Source: Chara braunii | Taxonomy: Eukaryota > Streptophyta > Charophyceae > Charales > Characeae | Direction: 5' to 3' | Assembly: GCA_003427395.1 (NCBI GenBank) | Contig: BFEA01000155.1 | Span: 806,321 to 832,979 of the forward strand | Length of the DNA: 26,659 bases | Shown here: positions 17,222 to 26,659 of the stretch, piece by piece | Position numbering within the stretch: position 1 is the first letter of the stretch | Layout: every line of letters begins with the position of its first letter | Notes under the pieces: generated by a model | What the model saw: only the letters and a program-made list of their open reading frames with translations | Database searches by the model: none | Told to the model about the DNA's origin: nothing | Program-made: the position numbers and the translations under genes

Positions 17222-18916
17222 TTTTTCCGATCCACAATTTAAGCAATACATTCAAGACGTTTGGAAGTTTCTGCACACCTCCAAGTCACAACATGACACA
17301 TTTATAGCTTGGTTTAACAATGCTTTAACTTTTTTAACTATAAAACGTTAATATTACTTCATAATGTTGGCAAAAAACTATTACAATCAAGAAATGTACA
17401 TCCAGGAACAAATTTTATTTTATGAATAACAAGATATTGAGATCACTCACTAACTGAAATTAACTTCTAACATTTGCTTTACATGATTGGCAAGGGCATC
17501 ACATCAAAGGAAAGTTAACCAAACATTAGACTGAAGGTCAAATGGACACCACATTTTTTGCTTTTGCTAAAGAAGCAACGAGGAGAGCAACCATAAAAAT
17601 GCTTGTTGATCCCGAGAAGCAACCCATAGACCATAATTTTGCTTTTACTTCAACAGAGAGTCTTAAAATAGCATATAACTTCTTTAAGGACTTATTTACT
17701 TATGCCAAAAACTTTAGAAACCAAAAAGAGGATGACGGAGAGATAGAAAGTTTTGAACTCCCTTGGCTCAGTCTTTATGACAGATACAACAAAAGCAACT
17801 GAGCGGTCTTTGACCAAATATGAAATTTGAACAACTTTTTAATAAATGGAAGAGGATAAAACATTGATTGTTGATGGGTTCCCGTAATAATTTTGGAAGG
17901 CAATGTGGTCAGCGCTATTTGACGATTTGATGAAATTTTATACAAAGTTCGAAGAATTTAGTCAGAGAAGGAATTTACTAAGACAATGGATTCTTACTCC
18001 TCGTTACAAGAAGGGGGATAATACTAACATCATAAATCATCATCTCATTCCACTGTTATCACTTGTCGAGGAAAATATTAGCAAAATCTATTACCAACTG
18101 AAATTATTGAATGATTTCAGTAATGCCAGTTATAATTTATCATTCCCAAATGAGGTTCAAGTTTACTCATGAGAGGCATGTTCAAAACAACACATGATTA
18201 ATAAACAAAATGATTAACTCTCACGTCAATCTAAAGACAATGCATCTTTTGTATTTATTGATTTTGAAAAAAATATATGATCATGTGGATTGAAAATTTT
18301 CTAACGTCCGTTTGAGGAAGATGAATTTTGGTTCCGCTATGCGGCGATAAGTAACGATTCTTCACTCGAACGCCACAACACGAGTACAAGTTTATGATTT
18401 TCTTTCCCCGTCCATCAACCTTCAAAGATTTTTTCGTCAAGGAGACTCACTAGTAACACCCTTTTTCTTTCTAATTATCATGGAAACCTTAAGAGCTAAC
18501 TGAAGGAATCTTCGTAAGTTGAAAAATCGACAACTTGAATTACTGTTATCCATGAAGAGACAATCCCTATCAGTTTGATGTTTGCGAATGATATTACCCT
18601 CATACTTGAAGCCTCATTGAAAATGAAGGAAATCAAAGCATTTGTGACAAGTTTACCTTGGTATCATATATGATGGTTAATTGGGGTAAGAAGGCACAAG
18701 GATAATGGATGCATTGAAATGGGGTGAGACCACCAAAGAACCCAAGGGTTAAATTACATCCCTTTGATATTCCTATAAGAATTATAGGGGTCTCTCTCAC
18801 GCCCGAAGGTAAATCGTTCATTAATGACAAATGTGTTTTTTGACCAACTGTAGGAAAAATGAATCAACGGAAGAATCAAAACAACTCCTTATTTGGTAGA
18901 TGATCATTAATAACGT
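17222..18916 (+). pseudogene. LINE (L1-type) linker and reverse-transcriptase domain, decayed
   Basis: Plus-strand peptides follow the order of an L1-type ORF2. First come linker-like KQYIQDVWKFLHTSK (about 17,230-17,280), then FFAFAKEATRRATIKMLVD and IAYNFFKDLFT (open frame 17,542-17,802). Next is the first RT block, KKGDNTNIINHHLIPLLS (in 17,903-18,172), then the catalytic-Asp strand FVFIDFEK followed, after a one-base slip in an A-run near 18,270, by YDHVD. MNFG and HSNATTRVQVYDFLSPS lead into RQGDSLVTPFFFLIIMETL (about 18,430-18,490). The catalytic box reads FAND at 18,581-18,592, where the family has F/Y-A-D-D. The thumb-proximal block IIGVSLTPEG is near 18,775-18,810. Several stops and frame changes make it inactive. 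LINE-like sequence stops abruptly at 18,916, where the right arm begins. Confidence 0.85.
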
Positions 18917-19657
18917 TGTCGAGCGCATCGGTCCCGCACTGTCGCGTCACGCAGGAGTTTGACTAAATCCTCGTCGTGAATTATACATGGAGCTTTTACA
19001 AGCCGCTCCGGCCGAGTGAGCCAGCCATACCTCTCGTGAGCCCCTACGACAGGATAGGGTCTATGCGAGGCACGACTTACCTCCACCTTACGGGAGCTGT
19101 CACCTCCCTTCAGTGGGCGTATCCCCGCCGAGCTACCAGTCCACAGTACGAAAGCTGATCAGCTGCAATTGCAGAGGTGGACCAGCCGATGGCGTTTCTC
19201 GTTCGCTGTAGCATAGGGGGTACTCGCGGTAGTACGCCCACCGCCATCTTGGGGAGTTGAGGTCCCAAACGCGACTCGTCGCTGGTCGACTAGGACGCAT
19301 CCCACACGTCACACGCACACCACTATAAAGAGCACAAAAATAAGAACACACATACCTACACATACACAAAACGACGCAGAACAAATAATGCGACAACACT
19401 CCTAGTCCCTTAGTAGTCATCCCATAACTCTCCGACGCGAAAATCGGATAAGCGTCGCGCGCGAGACGTAGTATAAAACCGAGCGGACGCGGGACTAACT
19501 CATATCGATTCGCAATGCAAGCGTACGCAAGCGATCGCAATAATGACGTACTATGTAGTACTCATGCTCACGCGATCCTCGTTAATCTCGAGGGTCGCGT
19601 TCGACTCTCAAGTATCGGCTGACACACACCCTGAGGCAATGATCTCTCAACGCTGGA

Positions 19658-19736
19658 CAACCGCCAAGTGCGGTTGAAAACCACACCCTCTTCTGCACCC
19701 TGCGAAGAGTGGGTGATACACATGTTCATACATGTG
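19658..19736. repeat. Three consecutive hairpins, right arm
   Basis: CAACCGC pairs with GCGGTTG (19,658-19,676, 5-nt loop). CACC plus CTCTTC pairs with GAAGAG plus GGTG (19,684-19,715, one 2-nt bulge). CACATG pairs with CATGTG (19,719-19,736, 6-nt loop). They lie where the left arm has its 12,905-12,957 hairpins but use different stem sequences. Confidence 0.75.
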
Positions 19737-19958
19737 GTGACATTCGTCTCTTATGGCCTTGGAGACCAACTTCATCACCTAGGCCCTGAAAATAAGTAAA
19801 GGAGTTTGACTTTGACGGTTGTCTCGGACTACAACGTCCAACCATAGAAAATCTAAAAAGCAAAGGCTAAAAGAGGATGCCTCTTTTCTCTCAAACGCAC
19901 GATCTGTTTAAGCCTTACGCAGGGTCACAATAGGCCGCGCGAAAACACTTAAGCCATG

Positions 19959-19961
<3 letters not shown>

Positions 19962-20004
<43 letters not shown>
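19962..20004. repeat. (AT)n microsatellite 1, right arm
   Basis: About 43 bases of pure AT/TA repeat. The left arm has only short ACATATATAT words near 12,525 and 12,590, so the expansion is specific to the right arm. Confidence 0.96.
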
Positions 20005-20006
<2 letters not shown>

Positions 20007-20065
20007 CGTCGTTTGTTGTTCTCTTCTCACTCTCTACCTACGGTTTACCGAGCAGTTCTGTTTGT

Positions 20066-20068
<3 letters not shown>

Positions 20069-20117
<49 letters not shown>
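20069..20117. repeat. (AT)n microsatellite 2, right arm
   Basis: About 49 bases of pure AT repeat, 64 bp after the first tract. The two tracts can pair with each other or extrude as cruciforms. Confidence 0.96.
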
Positions 20118-20119
<2 letters not shown>

Positions 20120-20191
20120 ATTAAGGGTTATAAATATAGGACAATCACTTCTCACAGTCACAGTGAGACTCCTCTCAACCATATATATGTA

Positions 20192-20247
20192 TGTGATCGC
20201 AGACAATCAAATCCAGAATCCGAACCACAAACATACCTGCAATCACA
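20192..20247. repeat. Hairpin matching 12,463-12,519, right arm
   Basis: TGTGATCGC and GCAATCACA pair at 8 of 9 positions. The loop is the reverse complement, with changes, of the left-arm loop. Confidence 0.7.
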
Positions 20248-20819
20248 TCAAAGATTGAACAAGAGTCCACACACTATACGGGGGCAACTTCAACCATTAT
20301 TTGCATGCACATCCCTTGCTGTTAGCCATACAAACCTCACTTTTATGCAACTCCTCAAAATAAAATACTCAGTACTTTTCTTTAAATGGTCATTCAAATA
20401 AAGTCCAGGCAAAAACACAACAAAACAATAAAAATCACAAGGCTAAAGCCTTTAGGTTGAGTGACAAAAGTGGATTGGAGTTGAATTGTAAACCGACGAG
20501 TCGGCAACCGACCTGTTATCAGTGATAACAAAAGATGATCTTTGTAGGATTAAGCTAACTCTAGACCAAATCCTGAATTAATCGATGAAGAAGACTTGTA
20601 ACACAGGACAGGTCAATCCCCAAACTAGATCTATAAGTCAATGGAGAATAATCTCCACACCACGATCTCACCAAAATCGTTTGACTTAACTAAGCCTAAA
20701 TCTACCGCTAAACTAGTGTCCAAAGCAAAGGTAGACTAATGACAGAATCTCCTCTATACAAAGTGGATTTTTCAGAATTGCCACCTGTCAAAAATATAAT
20801 CTAACTCCTCTAAACTAAG

Positions 20820-21345
20820 AAAATTTCGGCAGCGCTTCCCGTAGGAAAAGTGTCTTCTCATAATTTATAATAACTAAAATATGAAATAAAAACGATCTCT
20901 AACTCTGGGAAGTCAAAATTTTGTCTAACTCCCTGAATTAGTAAAAATTTGGGCAGTACTTCCTTTAGAAAGGTAGACTTCCCAGAATTATAGTAAGTAA
21001 GATGCGAACTCAGACATAAAACATGAGTTCCACTCAGACAAAATTCAACAAACTTCTCAGTTTTGTAGAAATTTTGGCAGTGCTTCCCGTAGAGAAAGTG
21101 TCATTCCAAAATTTATACAAAGCTAAGTTCAAAATCTAAAATGACTCTGACTTTTCAAGGTCTAACTTTGTCCAACTCCTTAAATTAACAAAAATTTGGG
21201 CAACACTCCTTTTAGAAAATGAGGCTTTCCAGATTTTACGAAGCTAAAAAGTCAAAAAGAACTGGACCTTGAAGAAGACAAAGTCTGACTAACTCCTTAG
21301 TTTTGTAGAAATTTCGGCAGCGCTTCCCGTAGAGAAAATGACTTA
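20820..21345 (-). repeat. 122-bp tandem array with alternating A/B monomers, right arm
   Basis: The core word at the CAGCGCTTCCCGTAG position recurs at 20,830 (A), 20,954 (B), 21,078 (A), about 21,201 (B) and 21,318 (A), giving periods of 117-124 bp. A cores read AATTTYGGCAGYGCTTCCCG and B cores read AATTTGGGCARYACTYCYTTTAGAAA. Copy number and A-B-A-B-A order equal those of the left arm, so the array predates the separation of the arms. Confidence 0.9.
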
Positions 21346-21649
21346 CCAAGATTTATACAAGACCAAGTATAATAAAAGATTCCAGAAAATGCAGAAATTG
21401 ATCTAAGTAAAAAAAACTTAGCTCAGAAAATGCAAGAATTGAAATTAACTCCTATGAATCTAGCACGTGGCGAGCAACTAAAGCAACTACCTATCAAACT
21501 AAAACTCAGACTAAGTAGTAGCCTCACTCAGTCACATGCAGGCCAGACCACAAGGGTAAGTACTCCCACCATCCCAAAGTCAACTTAGCAAACAATAATT
21601 CAATTCTTTCAATGCTTTATCCCTTTATACCCAGTTTACATAGGGCATA

Positions 21650-22552
21650 AAGTCATACCACCCAAACTTATGGGACATGTCTAACTTTGTCATTGAGTAT
21701 ATACAAAACAAAGGGCACAACTACTTCTCTCTTCCTTTGGGCATGTGACTAAGTCGCCCTAACCGCCCTGAACTGTTTAAGTACCCCAACTTTATATAAT
21801 TATATGGACTTAGTCTTATAAGGTAGCATATGACTGAATCGATCAACTTAGTTCGAGGTCCAGCATGCCCCTTCTTACCACCAGTTTATTCTTAATTAAT
21901 ACTCTCTTCAGTTATGATAGACTATAGTCAGGCCACCCAAACTTATGGGACCATGCCTGACTAGTTTGTTCATAAATAAAATAGTTATGGAGTATAGCTA
22001 AATCATACCCTTTGGGTTTCAACATGTGCGAAGCATTGGGCCAGACTACCTAAGCTTATAGAATAGTCGTACTCTCAGCCTGGTTCGTTCCTCTCTTATT
22101 CAAATTTATGCGTGGCATGGAGTCGAAGTCACCCAAACTTATGGAATAACCTGACTCTCTGTCAAAGTTACTCCCTCAGAATAAAAGCAGGAAGAGGCTG
22201 AACCACCTAAACTTATAGAATGACTCAGACCTCCTCGTTCAGAACCAAAGAAACTAAGAAAACCCAAGTAAACAAGGCAACCAAGCCACCTGAACTTATA
22301 GAATGTGCTTGGCTCCTGAAAAGTCAATCACAATTAACCATCACAAGTCAGAGCAACTAGACCACATAAACTTATAGAATGGTCTGACTCTCTATGCAGT
22401 TCCACAACACTGGATCTCCCCAAACTTATGGGGACTTCTCAGCCTCCAGAGCAATCATACCACCCAAACTTATGGAATGGTCTGATGCTCCAAGCAATCC
22501 AAAATAAACATAGCACTGGGTCTCCCCAAACTTATGGGAACTTCCCAGCCTT
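21650..22552 (-). repeat. Array of about ten stem-variable hairpins, right arm
   Basis: A conserved loop, CCCAAACTTATGGG or CCTAAACTTATAGAA on the plus strand, recurs at about 21,660, 21,943, 22,053, 22,137, 22,210, 22,295, 22,370, 22,424, 22,468 and 22,530. Flanks differ yet pair: TAGTCAGGC/GCCTGACTA at 21,925-21,963 (9 perfect pairs plus inner CCC/GGG); GACTA/TAGTC at 22,044-22,068; AGTCA/TGACT at 22,127-22,156; AGGCTGA/TCAG-A-CCT at 22,195-22,232; CCAAGC/GCTTGG at 22,281-22,312; AGACCA/TGGTCT at 22,359-22,385; CCCC/GGGG plus CTG/CAG at 22,410-22,442; ACCA/TGGT at 22,459-22,481; and CTGGG/CCCAG at 22,516-22,548. The 21,660 copy pairs poorly. This is the inverted counterpart of 10,440-11,092. 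Confidence 0.82.
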
Positions 22553-24603
22553 AATGACCCAGTCAAACTTTAAAGCAATACTGCCTTCCTCCCAACCTTC
22601 CCCCAGATGTAATTCCACAGTCTGCTTTCAGTCAAACAATAAACTGAAACTGACATTAAGCATACATTCCTTTATTTAGTGTGGTTATGCCCTAAATGTC
22701 AAACTCAATGTCAAAGTAAAAAGACACATTCAGTATACTTAGTTAGATATAGCAATGAATACAAGAAGGGGCTATACTGGGCTTATAGAAGGGAAGTAAC
22801 GGTTGACTTTCAATTCCCTTTCTCCAGAACTCCTCCTGAGTTCCGGCAGAGCTCCGACAATCGGTGGGTTGACTCCCCACAGAGTCTTGCTGCGGTCCTA
22901 CGAGTTACAATCCAGCCTGCCGTCTTCCCCTCAGATCAGGCATAGACTTAGAGTAAGAAGGGCAGGAAGAGATAGGTTTGAGACTCTCAGATCCAAGAAT
23001 GGTGCTCTCAGACTCACAGGAGAGGGCCTTGTTATCTTGATTCTCCTTAGGGGCTCGCAATGATGGCCAATACGTGCAGCCGTTAGTAAAACCGAAGTCA
23101 TATTGTTGGTTATTGACTCTCTGACGACCCTCCAAACTCGCAGCAATAACAGTCAGATCGCTGCGAAAACACAGAACAGACAACAGTCTGGCGATCCTCC
23201 AGATTGCAATGGTAATCCCCCCCCCTCCCTTTCTCTACGCTTCATTTGATGCTCGACAATTCGCTCCTCCTTTTTAACAACTCAGTCCCTCGTCGCAACT
23301 CGCGCTCCGAAACACCTTCACCTTTTCTCTTTCACACAGCTTGTTGGCCATGTAGCATGCAAATCGTGTGCGCAGACCTCGACTGTGTAGTTCTCACCCA
23401 ACCCCGGCCAGTGCCCCCTCCTGTTGGACTTTCGCTATCTTACTCATCAGGTTAATCTGTGCACCAGCCTATCTGCAGCCTCGTTGCTCCGCCCCCTTTT
23501 ACTCTGGTTTCCGTGATGAGTAGTACCTCTGCTAACCGGTGAGTTTCCCACTCCGTAGTTGCCTCCTGCTGCAGCAAACCGCTTCGTAAGCCATCCTTTG
23601 ATTCTAAGGTCGTCCTCTTATTACTTCGTCTCGTCGAACAGATTAGTGTTCCGGCTTCAGGGTGAGTACCCTGCCTACACCCTGCCTTTTGTATCTCGCC
23701 CCGTAAGTTAGGCAAAGTCAAGACGAATCTCCTCTTGAATCATGGATACATACATTGCCTTCCATCGCCCACACAAAGAGCCAGGGTAAAGCCACTCTTT
23801 GTCGACACGCTGAGCCACGGATCTGGCAGCAGGTCAGCATGCGGCCTCTACTCCCTTAATCCGTAATGCACAAAACGAAAGTTACTCCTCCCCGAAAGGG
23901 AGGCCAGGTACGTACTCCCTGTTGCCTTGTTCCCTTATGTCGCTCTCCCTCTCTCCTTAATGGCTCCTTCGTTAGAATCCGATCATATATCTTGCGCCTC
24001 GAGTTCGAGGGAGGCTATTTCCAAACATTAGTATAGGCAAACAACAACAACAAAAAAGGAAAACAAAATATATTAAAACGAAATGAATTTATCGCAAAAA
24101 AAGTAGCCAAATATATGAAACTTCGAACTCACTCTTCTTTTGGGCGCAACTCCTATCTATCGAATCCTTAAATCTATTCACTGACACTAGAAACTATCCT
24201 CATTATCTAACTTGCACCTACCAAAACCCCCCATTCAATACTTTATCCCGCTCAATTCTATTGAGAATCGAGCGAAAAATCTCTTTCCCGCTTCTCTTCC
24301 TCATCCGTTCTTCATATCTCGGCGCCCCATCTCTCTGTACTAACCCCCTTTTTACTAACTTTTTACCAAAACTGAACTCATAAATGGGCTCGCAAGCTCC
24401 GAAACCCCCAACTACGACTCCTTCCTTGCCCATATCCATTCACAAACGAATGAGATATGCTCGCTCCTCTCCTCTCCGCTCCTCCGCCATCACCATCTTC
24501 GCGCAGCTCTATTCTCAGCTAGCTCTAGTTCTACTAACCTACCAATAAATCTAACAGCACCATCGAGTTTGCCCTATGCCAAAATGTTAGACCTGACTCT
24601 TTC

Positions 24604-24633
24604 CCCGCCCGTTTTCATCAAGGATCGGGCGGG
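24604..24633. repeat. Perfect 8-bp hairpin with conserved 14-nt loop, right arm
   Basis: CCCGCCCG (24,604-24,611) pairs perfectly with CGGGCGGG (24,626-24,633). The loop TTTTCATCAAGGAT is the exact reverse complement of the left-arm loop at 7,789-7,802. Confidence 0.75.
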
Positions 24634-25076
24634 CCTAACGCTCTTCATTCCCTTTCTCCTTCTGTCATAGCCTGACTCCTTCGTCCTCACCTCTGAACGC
24701 ACCCGGACGCGATTCCGGTTCAGGTTCATTCACCCCCACATGTTGCACGCCCCGACCTCCCGACAGCGCATCCTCCTGTGCTTGATCCCGCAACGCCTAA
24801 TCCGTTCGACCTCTCCCTCCCTAGGCCGACAACATCAGACGAAGTGGCTTGCCCGCTGTGTCTCGTTTGTCCGCATGGTCCTAGCGCCAGGCCACACTAC
24901 GGCTTGTCTCCCTTGTCACCTCGCGCTCTGCTCGCTTATCATTAGCGTTGCGCCCCACTACTCTCCTTAACTCGCTGCTCCACCTCGCTTTGTGGCACCC
25001 CGCCTTGTTTCTCCGGCCATCGTCCCCTCCGACAGTAGCGGCCCCACAGTCCGTTGTTTAGAGATATGCCGTTAGT

Positions 25077-25094
25077 CCCCCCCCCGCCCCCCCC
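25077..25094 (-). repeat. C9-G-C8 tract (G-quadruplex-prone on the minus strand)
   Basis: Nine C, one G and eight C. No equivalent homopolymer was seen in the left arm, so it is a right-arm change or an assembly effect. Confidence 0.9.
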
Positions 25095-26207
25095 TGCTAC
25101 GCAGTCCTACCCATTCAGCCCCGCCGCCTATCGCAAGGGACTGGAGGGGAGGCACAGTGACTTGCCTATTGGAGAGTCCCGACCCCGATGCTGCGGGCTC
25201 ACCTGTGGCCGGTATCACCTACTTGTCATAACAGGCATCGCCCCTGTTAGTGGGTGCAACCCTTACATGTTCCCTCTTTGGAGGCTTAAGCACGAATGTG
25301 GCTGCTACGCAGTTCCCCGAAACACTATAATGGGGTAACTTCGACGTCACGAAGAGAGTTTGCAGCCGCATTTCAGGCAATACTGCGAATACAACGCACC
25401 CCTACGCGACCTCACCGGACCCGGAACGTGGGTTATATACCATTCGTATTGCCGACCCTTTTTACCTCTGGTGCAATTACAACTCAGACCCTGACGACGC
25501 CGTAGTTTTTCCCTGCTACGGTGTAATAACAGACTTTTGCCAGCGTCCTGAAACCACGGACCCGTCGGATGAGGTGCGCACTCAAGGTCCTCGATTGGCG
25601 TGACGACCATAAAACCCGGCGTCACGTCTGAATTAGGAAACTGTCGGGGTCTAAAGATAAAAATAATATAACAAAATATATTTAAAACTTTTTAACTGTC
25701 AGCATACGACGGACGAGAAAAGGAAAACGCCAATACCGTTTCAGCGTCGCCGACCGAGGGAGATAGGCCCGCCGAGCTCCCATGTTGTCGCCACTTCATC
25801 TTGCTTCTTGAATCTCTCCAATGAAAGTCCGACACTCTAACCAATAGTGTTAGGCCCAAGTCCAGGTTTAGCTCTAACGGACGCCTAAATAAACGGACAC
25901 AGCACAACGCGCCGACCCCCTGAAACGCTTTCAGAAGTCACATTGTTGTCGATGCCGTTCTCCGCACGTACGCATAGGTCACAGGCAGGCACGTCAATCA
26001 GCGAGACATAATCTTTTTAATCCTAACTTAGTCGAAAAATAAAATAAAAATTATGGCCGACGATCACGCAAACTCTTCAATCATCAACAAATAAAAAGAT
26101 CACGCACACCTTAAATCCGCGCACCCACACACTTCTTATTCTAGTCAGCCATCACCCGCATAGACAACGGACATTGCCAAGACTCACGAGGTATACTCAA
26201 ACTTTAA

Positions 26208-26659
26208 ACTAAACTTATTTTCTGTCACTTGCAAAAACCCAGGGCGGATACCCTTGTAAGGGTATTCACACTGACAACGCCCCTACCGGTACCGGTTCCT
26301 AATTTGCGGGATGTCCCTGCTGGATGGCCGTTAAAAGTCAGCGGGAAAAGTTTCGAGATGCCCCTGCTGGTACCATTTGTTGCCAAACCATTTGCTACAA
26401 AGCCATTTGCTGCCAAGCCATTTGCTGATATGTCATCTGCTGCCACGCCATCTTCTGCTACGTCATCTTATGCCACGTCATCTGAGTCGTCCACAACTGC
26501 CACATTTTCTACTGCTTTCCAAGATGCAGGGGCGGCTCCCTCTTTTGACAAACAAAAGGATGTTAGTGGTGGACAATCTGAGTCAACGACGACCTCCATA
26601 AGTGCAAAGGCGGGAAAGAAGAAGTCTGAGACGAAAATCAAAGGAGGGGGGGGGGGGGG
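26208..26659 (+). CDS. Open frame running off the window, partial, unrecognised
   Basis: The frame is open from after a TAA at 26,205-26,207 to the last base, about 150 codons without a stop. Its first 23 codons lie in the right inverted arm. A possible start is ATG at 26,358. It is followed by a repeat-encoded A/P/S/T-rich stretch (AKPFATKPFAAKPFAD, then blocks of the type ATPSS and ATSS), a Q/S/T-rich region and a lysine-rich stretch (KAGKKKSETKIK), ending in a glycine run from poly-G. The composition is that of a disordered linker, tail or cell-wall-like protein. No domain was recognised. Crossing the arm boundary means at least its 5' part is not ancestral coding sequence. Confidence 0.3.
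26248..26265. repeat. Subterminal palindrome of right arm
   Basis: ATACCCTT-GT-AAGGGTAT is the partner of 6,403-6,420, also 11 bp inside the arm end. Confidence 0.85.
26364..26483 (+). repeat. 15-bp minisatellite, eight units
   Basis: Units of the form GCTGCCAAGCCATTT grade into GCTGCCACGCCATCT, with exact 15-bp spacing from 26,364 to 26,483. The period is a multiple of three, so the open frame across it stays in phase and encodes five-residue repeats (A-A/T-K/T-P/S-F/S). Confidence 0.9.
26646..26659 (+). repeat. Terminal poly-G run (14 G)
   Basis: The window ends inside a G homopolymer, as it begins inside a GA repeat. This suggests that the window ends coincide with contig ends. Confidence 0.9.

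Larger units (their letters stand above)
23100..25930. other. Outer part of right arm, no gene recognised
   Basis: Short frames on both strands have no recognised motif and no preserved partner in the left arm. The longest is about 94 codons (25,054-25,338 plus; 25,347-25,625 minus has 92). There is a C-rich run near 23,217-23,226 and a C9-G-C8 tract at 25,077-25,094. The whole stretch is pyrimidine-rich on the plus strand where the left arm is purine-rich, as expected for inverted copies. Confidence 0.5.
18917..26276 (-). mobile_element. Right arm of 7.3-kb inverted pair (LTR-like or foldback element)
   Basis: This is the reverse-complement partner of 6,392-13,677 and is 74 bp longer by my end calls. 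Its inner end is TGTCGAGCGCATCGGTC (plus strand, from 18,917) and its outer end is TTCACACTGACA (to 26,276), so read outer-to-inner it also runs TGTC...GACA. LINE sequence abuts the inner end directly. The flanks AACG before 18,916 and AACG after 26,275 would give a 4-bp duplication if the ends are moved by one base, which is too weak to prove insertion. The 53-codon block 18,999-19,157 is 144 of 159 bases identical to the left arm. No coding capacity is conserved between the arms. Confidence 0.85.

Noticed and set aside
18976-19158. 60-codon frame with a counterpart in the left arm that shares its stop position
   Set aside because: The differences between the arms fall mainly at first and second codon positions and are almost all transitions, so the frame is not kept as protein.
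19956-20258. 100-codon frame made largely of I-Y repeats
   Set aside because: It is a translation of the AT microsatellites and of structured non-coding arm sequence.
18912-26280. AACG as a target-site duplication of the right arm
   Set aside because: It needs the element ends moved by one base from the TG/CA ends and is only four bases long. The LINE does not resume beyond 26,276, which a simple insertion would require.

Overview
The window looks like intergenic, transposon-rich nuclear DNA of a large-genome eukaryote. The best guess is a plant-lineage organism (land plant or streptophyte alga). The reasons are an L1-type LINE reverse transcriptase of the kind common in plants, nested and strongly decayed repeats, abundant microsatellites, very low coding density, and no operon, Shine-Dalgarno or bacterial gene signature. 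The lineage call is an inference of low to moderate confidence. No complete host gene was found. An 888-base run of N marks an assembly gap.

Layout. (1) 1-6,378: two diverged direct copies of a unit of about 1.4 kb (about 1-1,395 and about 4,990-6,378). Each has a GA-rich tract, a T-rich intron-like stretch, an alternating purine-pyrimidine tract and remnants of the same unrecognised protein of about 115 residues. Between them lie a 102-bp tandem duplication and several short, unrecognised, probably decayed open frames, the longest of 187 codons. (2) 6,392-13,677 and 18,917-26,276: two arms of 7.29 and 7.36 kb in opposite orientation. Both read TGTC...GACA from the outer to the inner end. They are collinear along their length, about 91 percent identical near the inner end and far more diverged elsewhere. 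Inside each arm, in the same order, are a terminal palindrome, a hairpin whose 14-nt loop is identical in both arms, an array of hairpins with variable stems and conserved loops, an array of alternating 122-bp repeats and further hairpins. The arms carry no convincing protein gene. (3) 13,678-18,916: the centre between the arms. It holds the gap, an endonuclease fragment and a reverse-transcriptase fragment of decayed LINE sequence (the catalytic FADD box now reads FAND), and about 2 kb of unexplained sequence with an 18-G run. (4) 26,208-26,659: an open frame that starts in the arm end, crosses a 15-bp minisatellite and runs off the window.

How the parts relate. This is best read as nested mobile-element debris. 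The two arms could be two solo giant LTR-like or LARD-like (non-coding large retrotransposon derivative) elements inserted head to head, or the long terminal arms of one foldback-type element of about 20 kb. The right arm abuts LINE sequence abruptly at 18,917. The most unusual content is the hairpin arrays in the arms: the stem sequence changes from copy to copy while pairing is kept, and the loop stays nearly constant.
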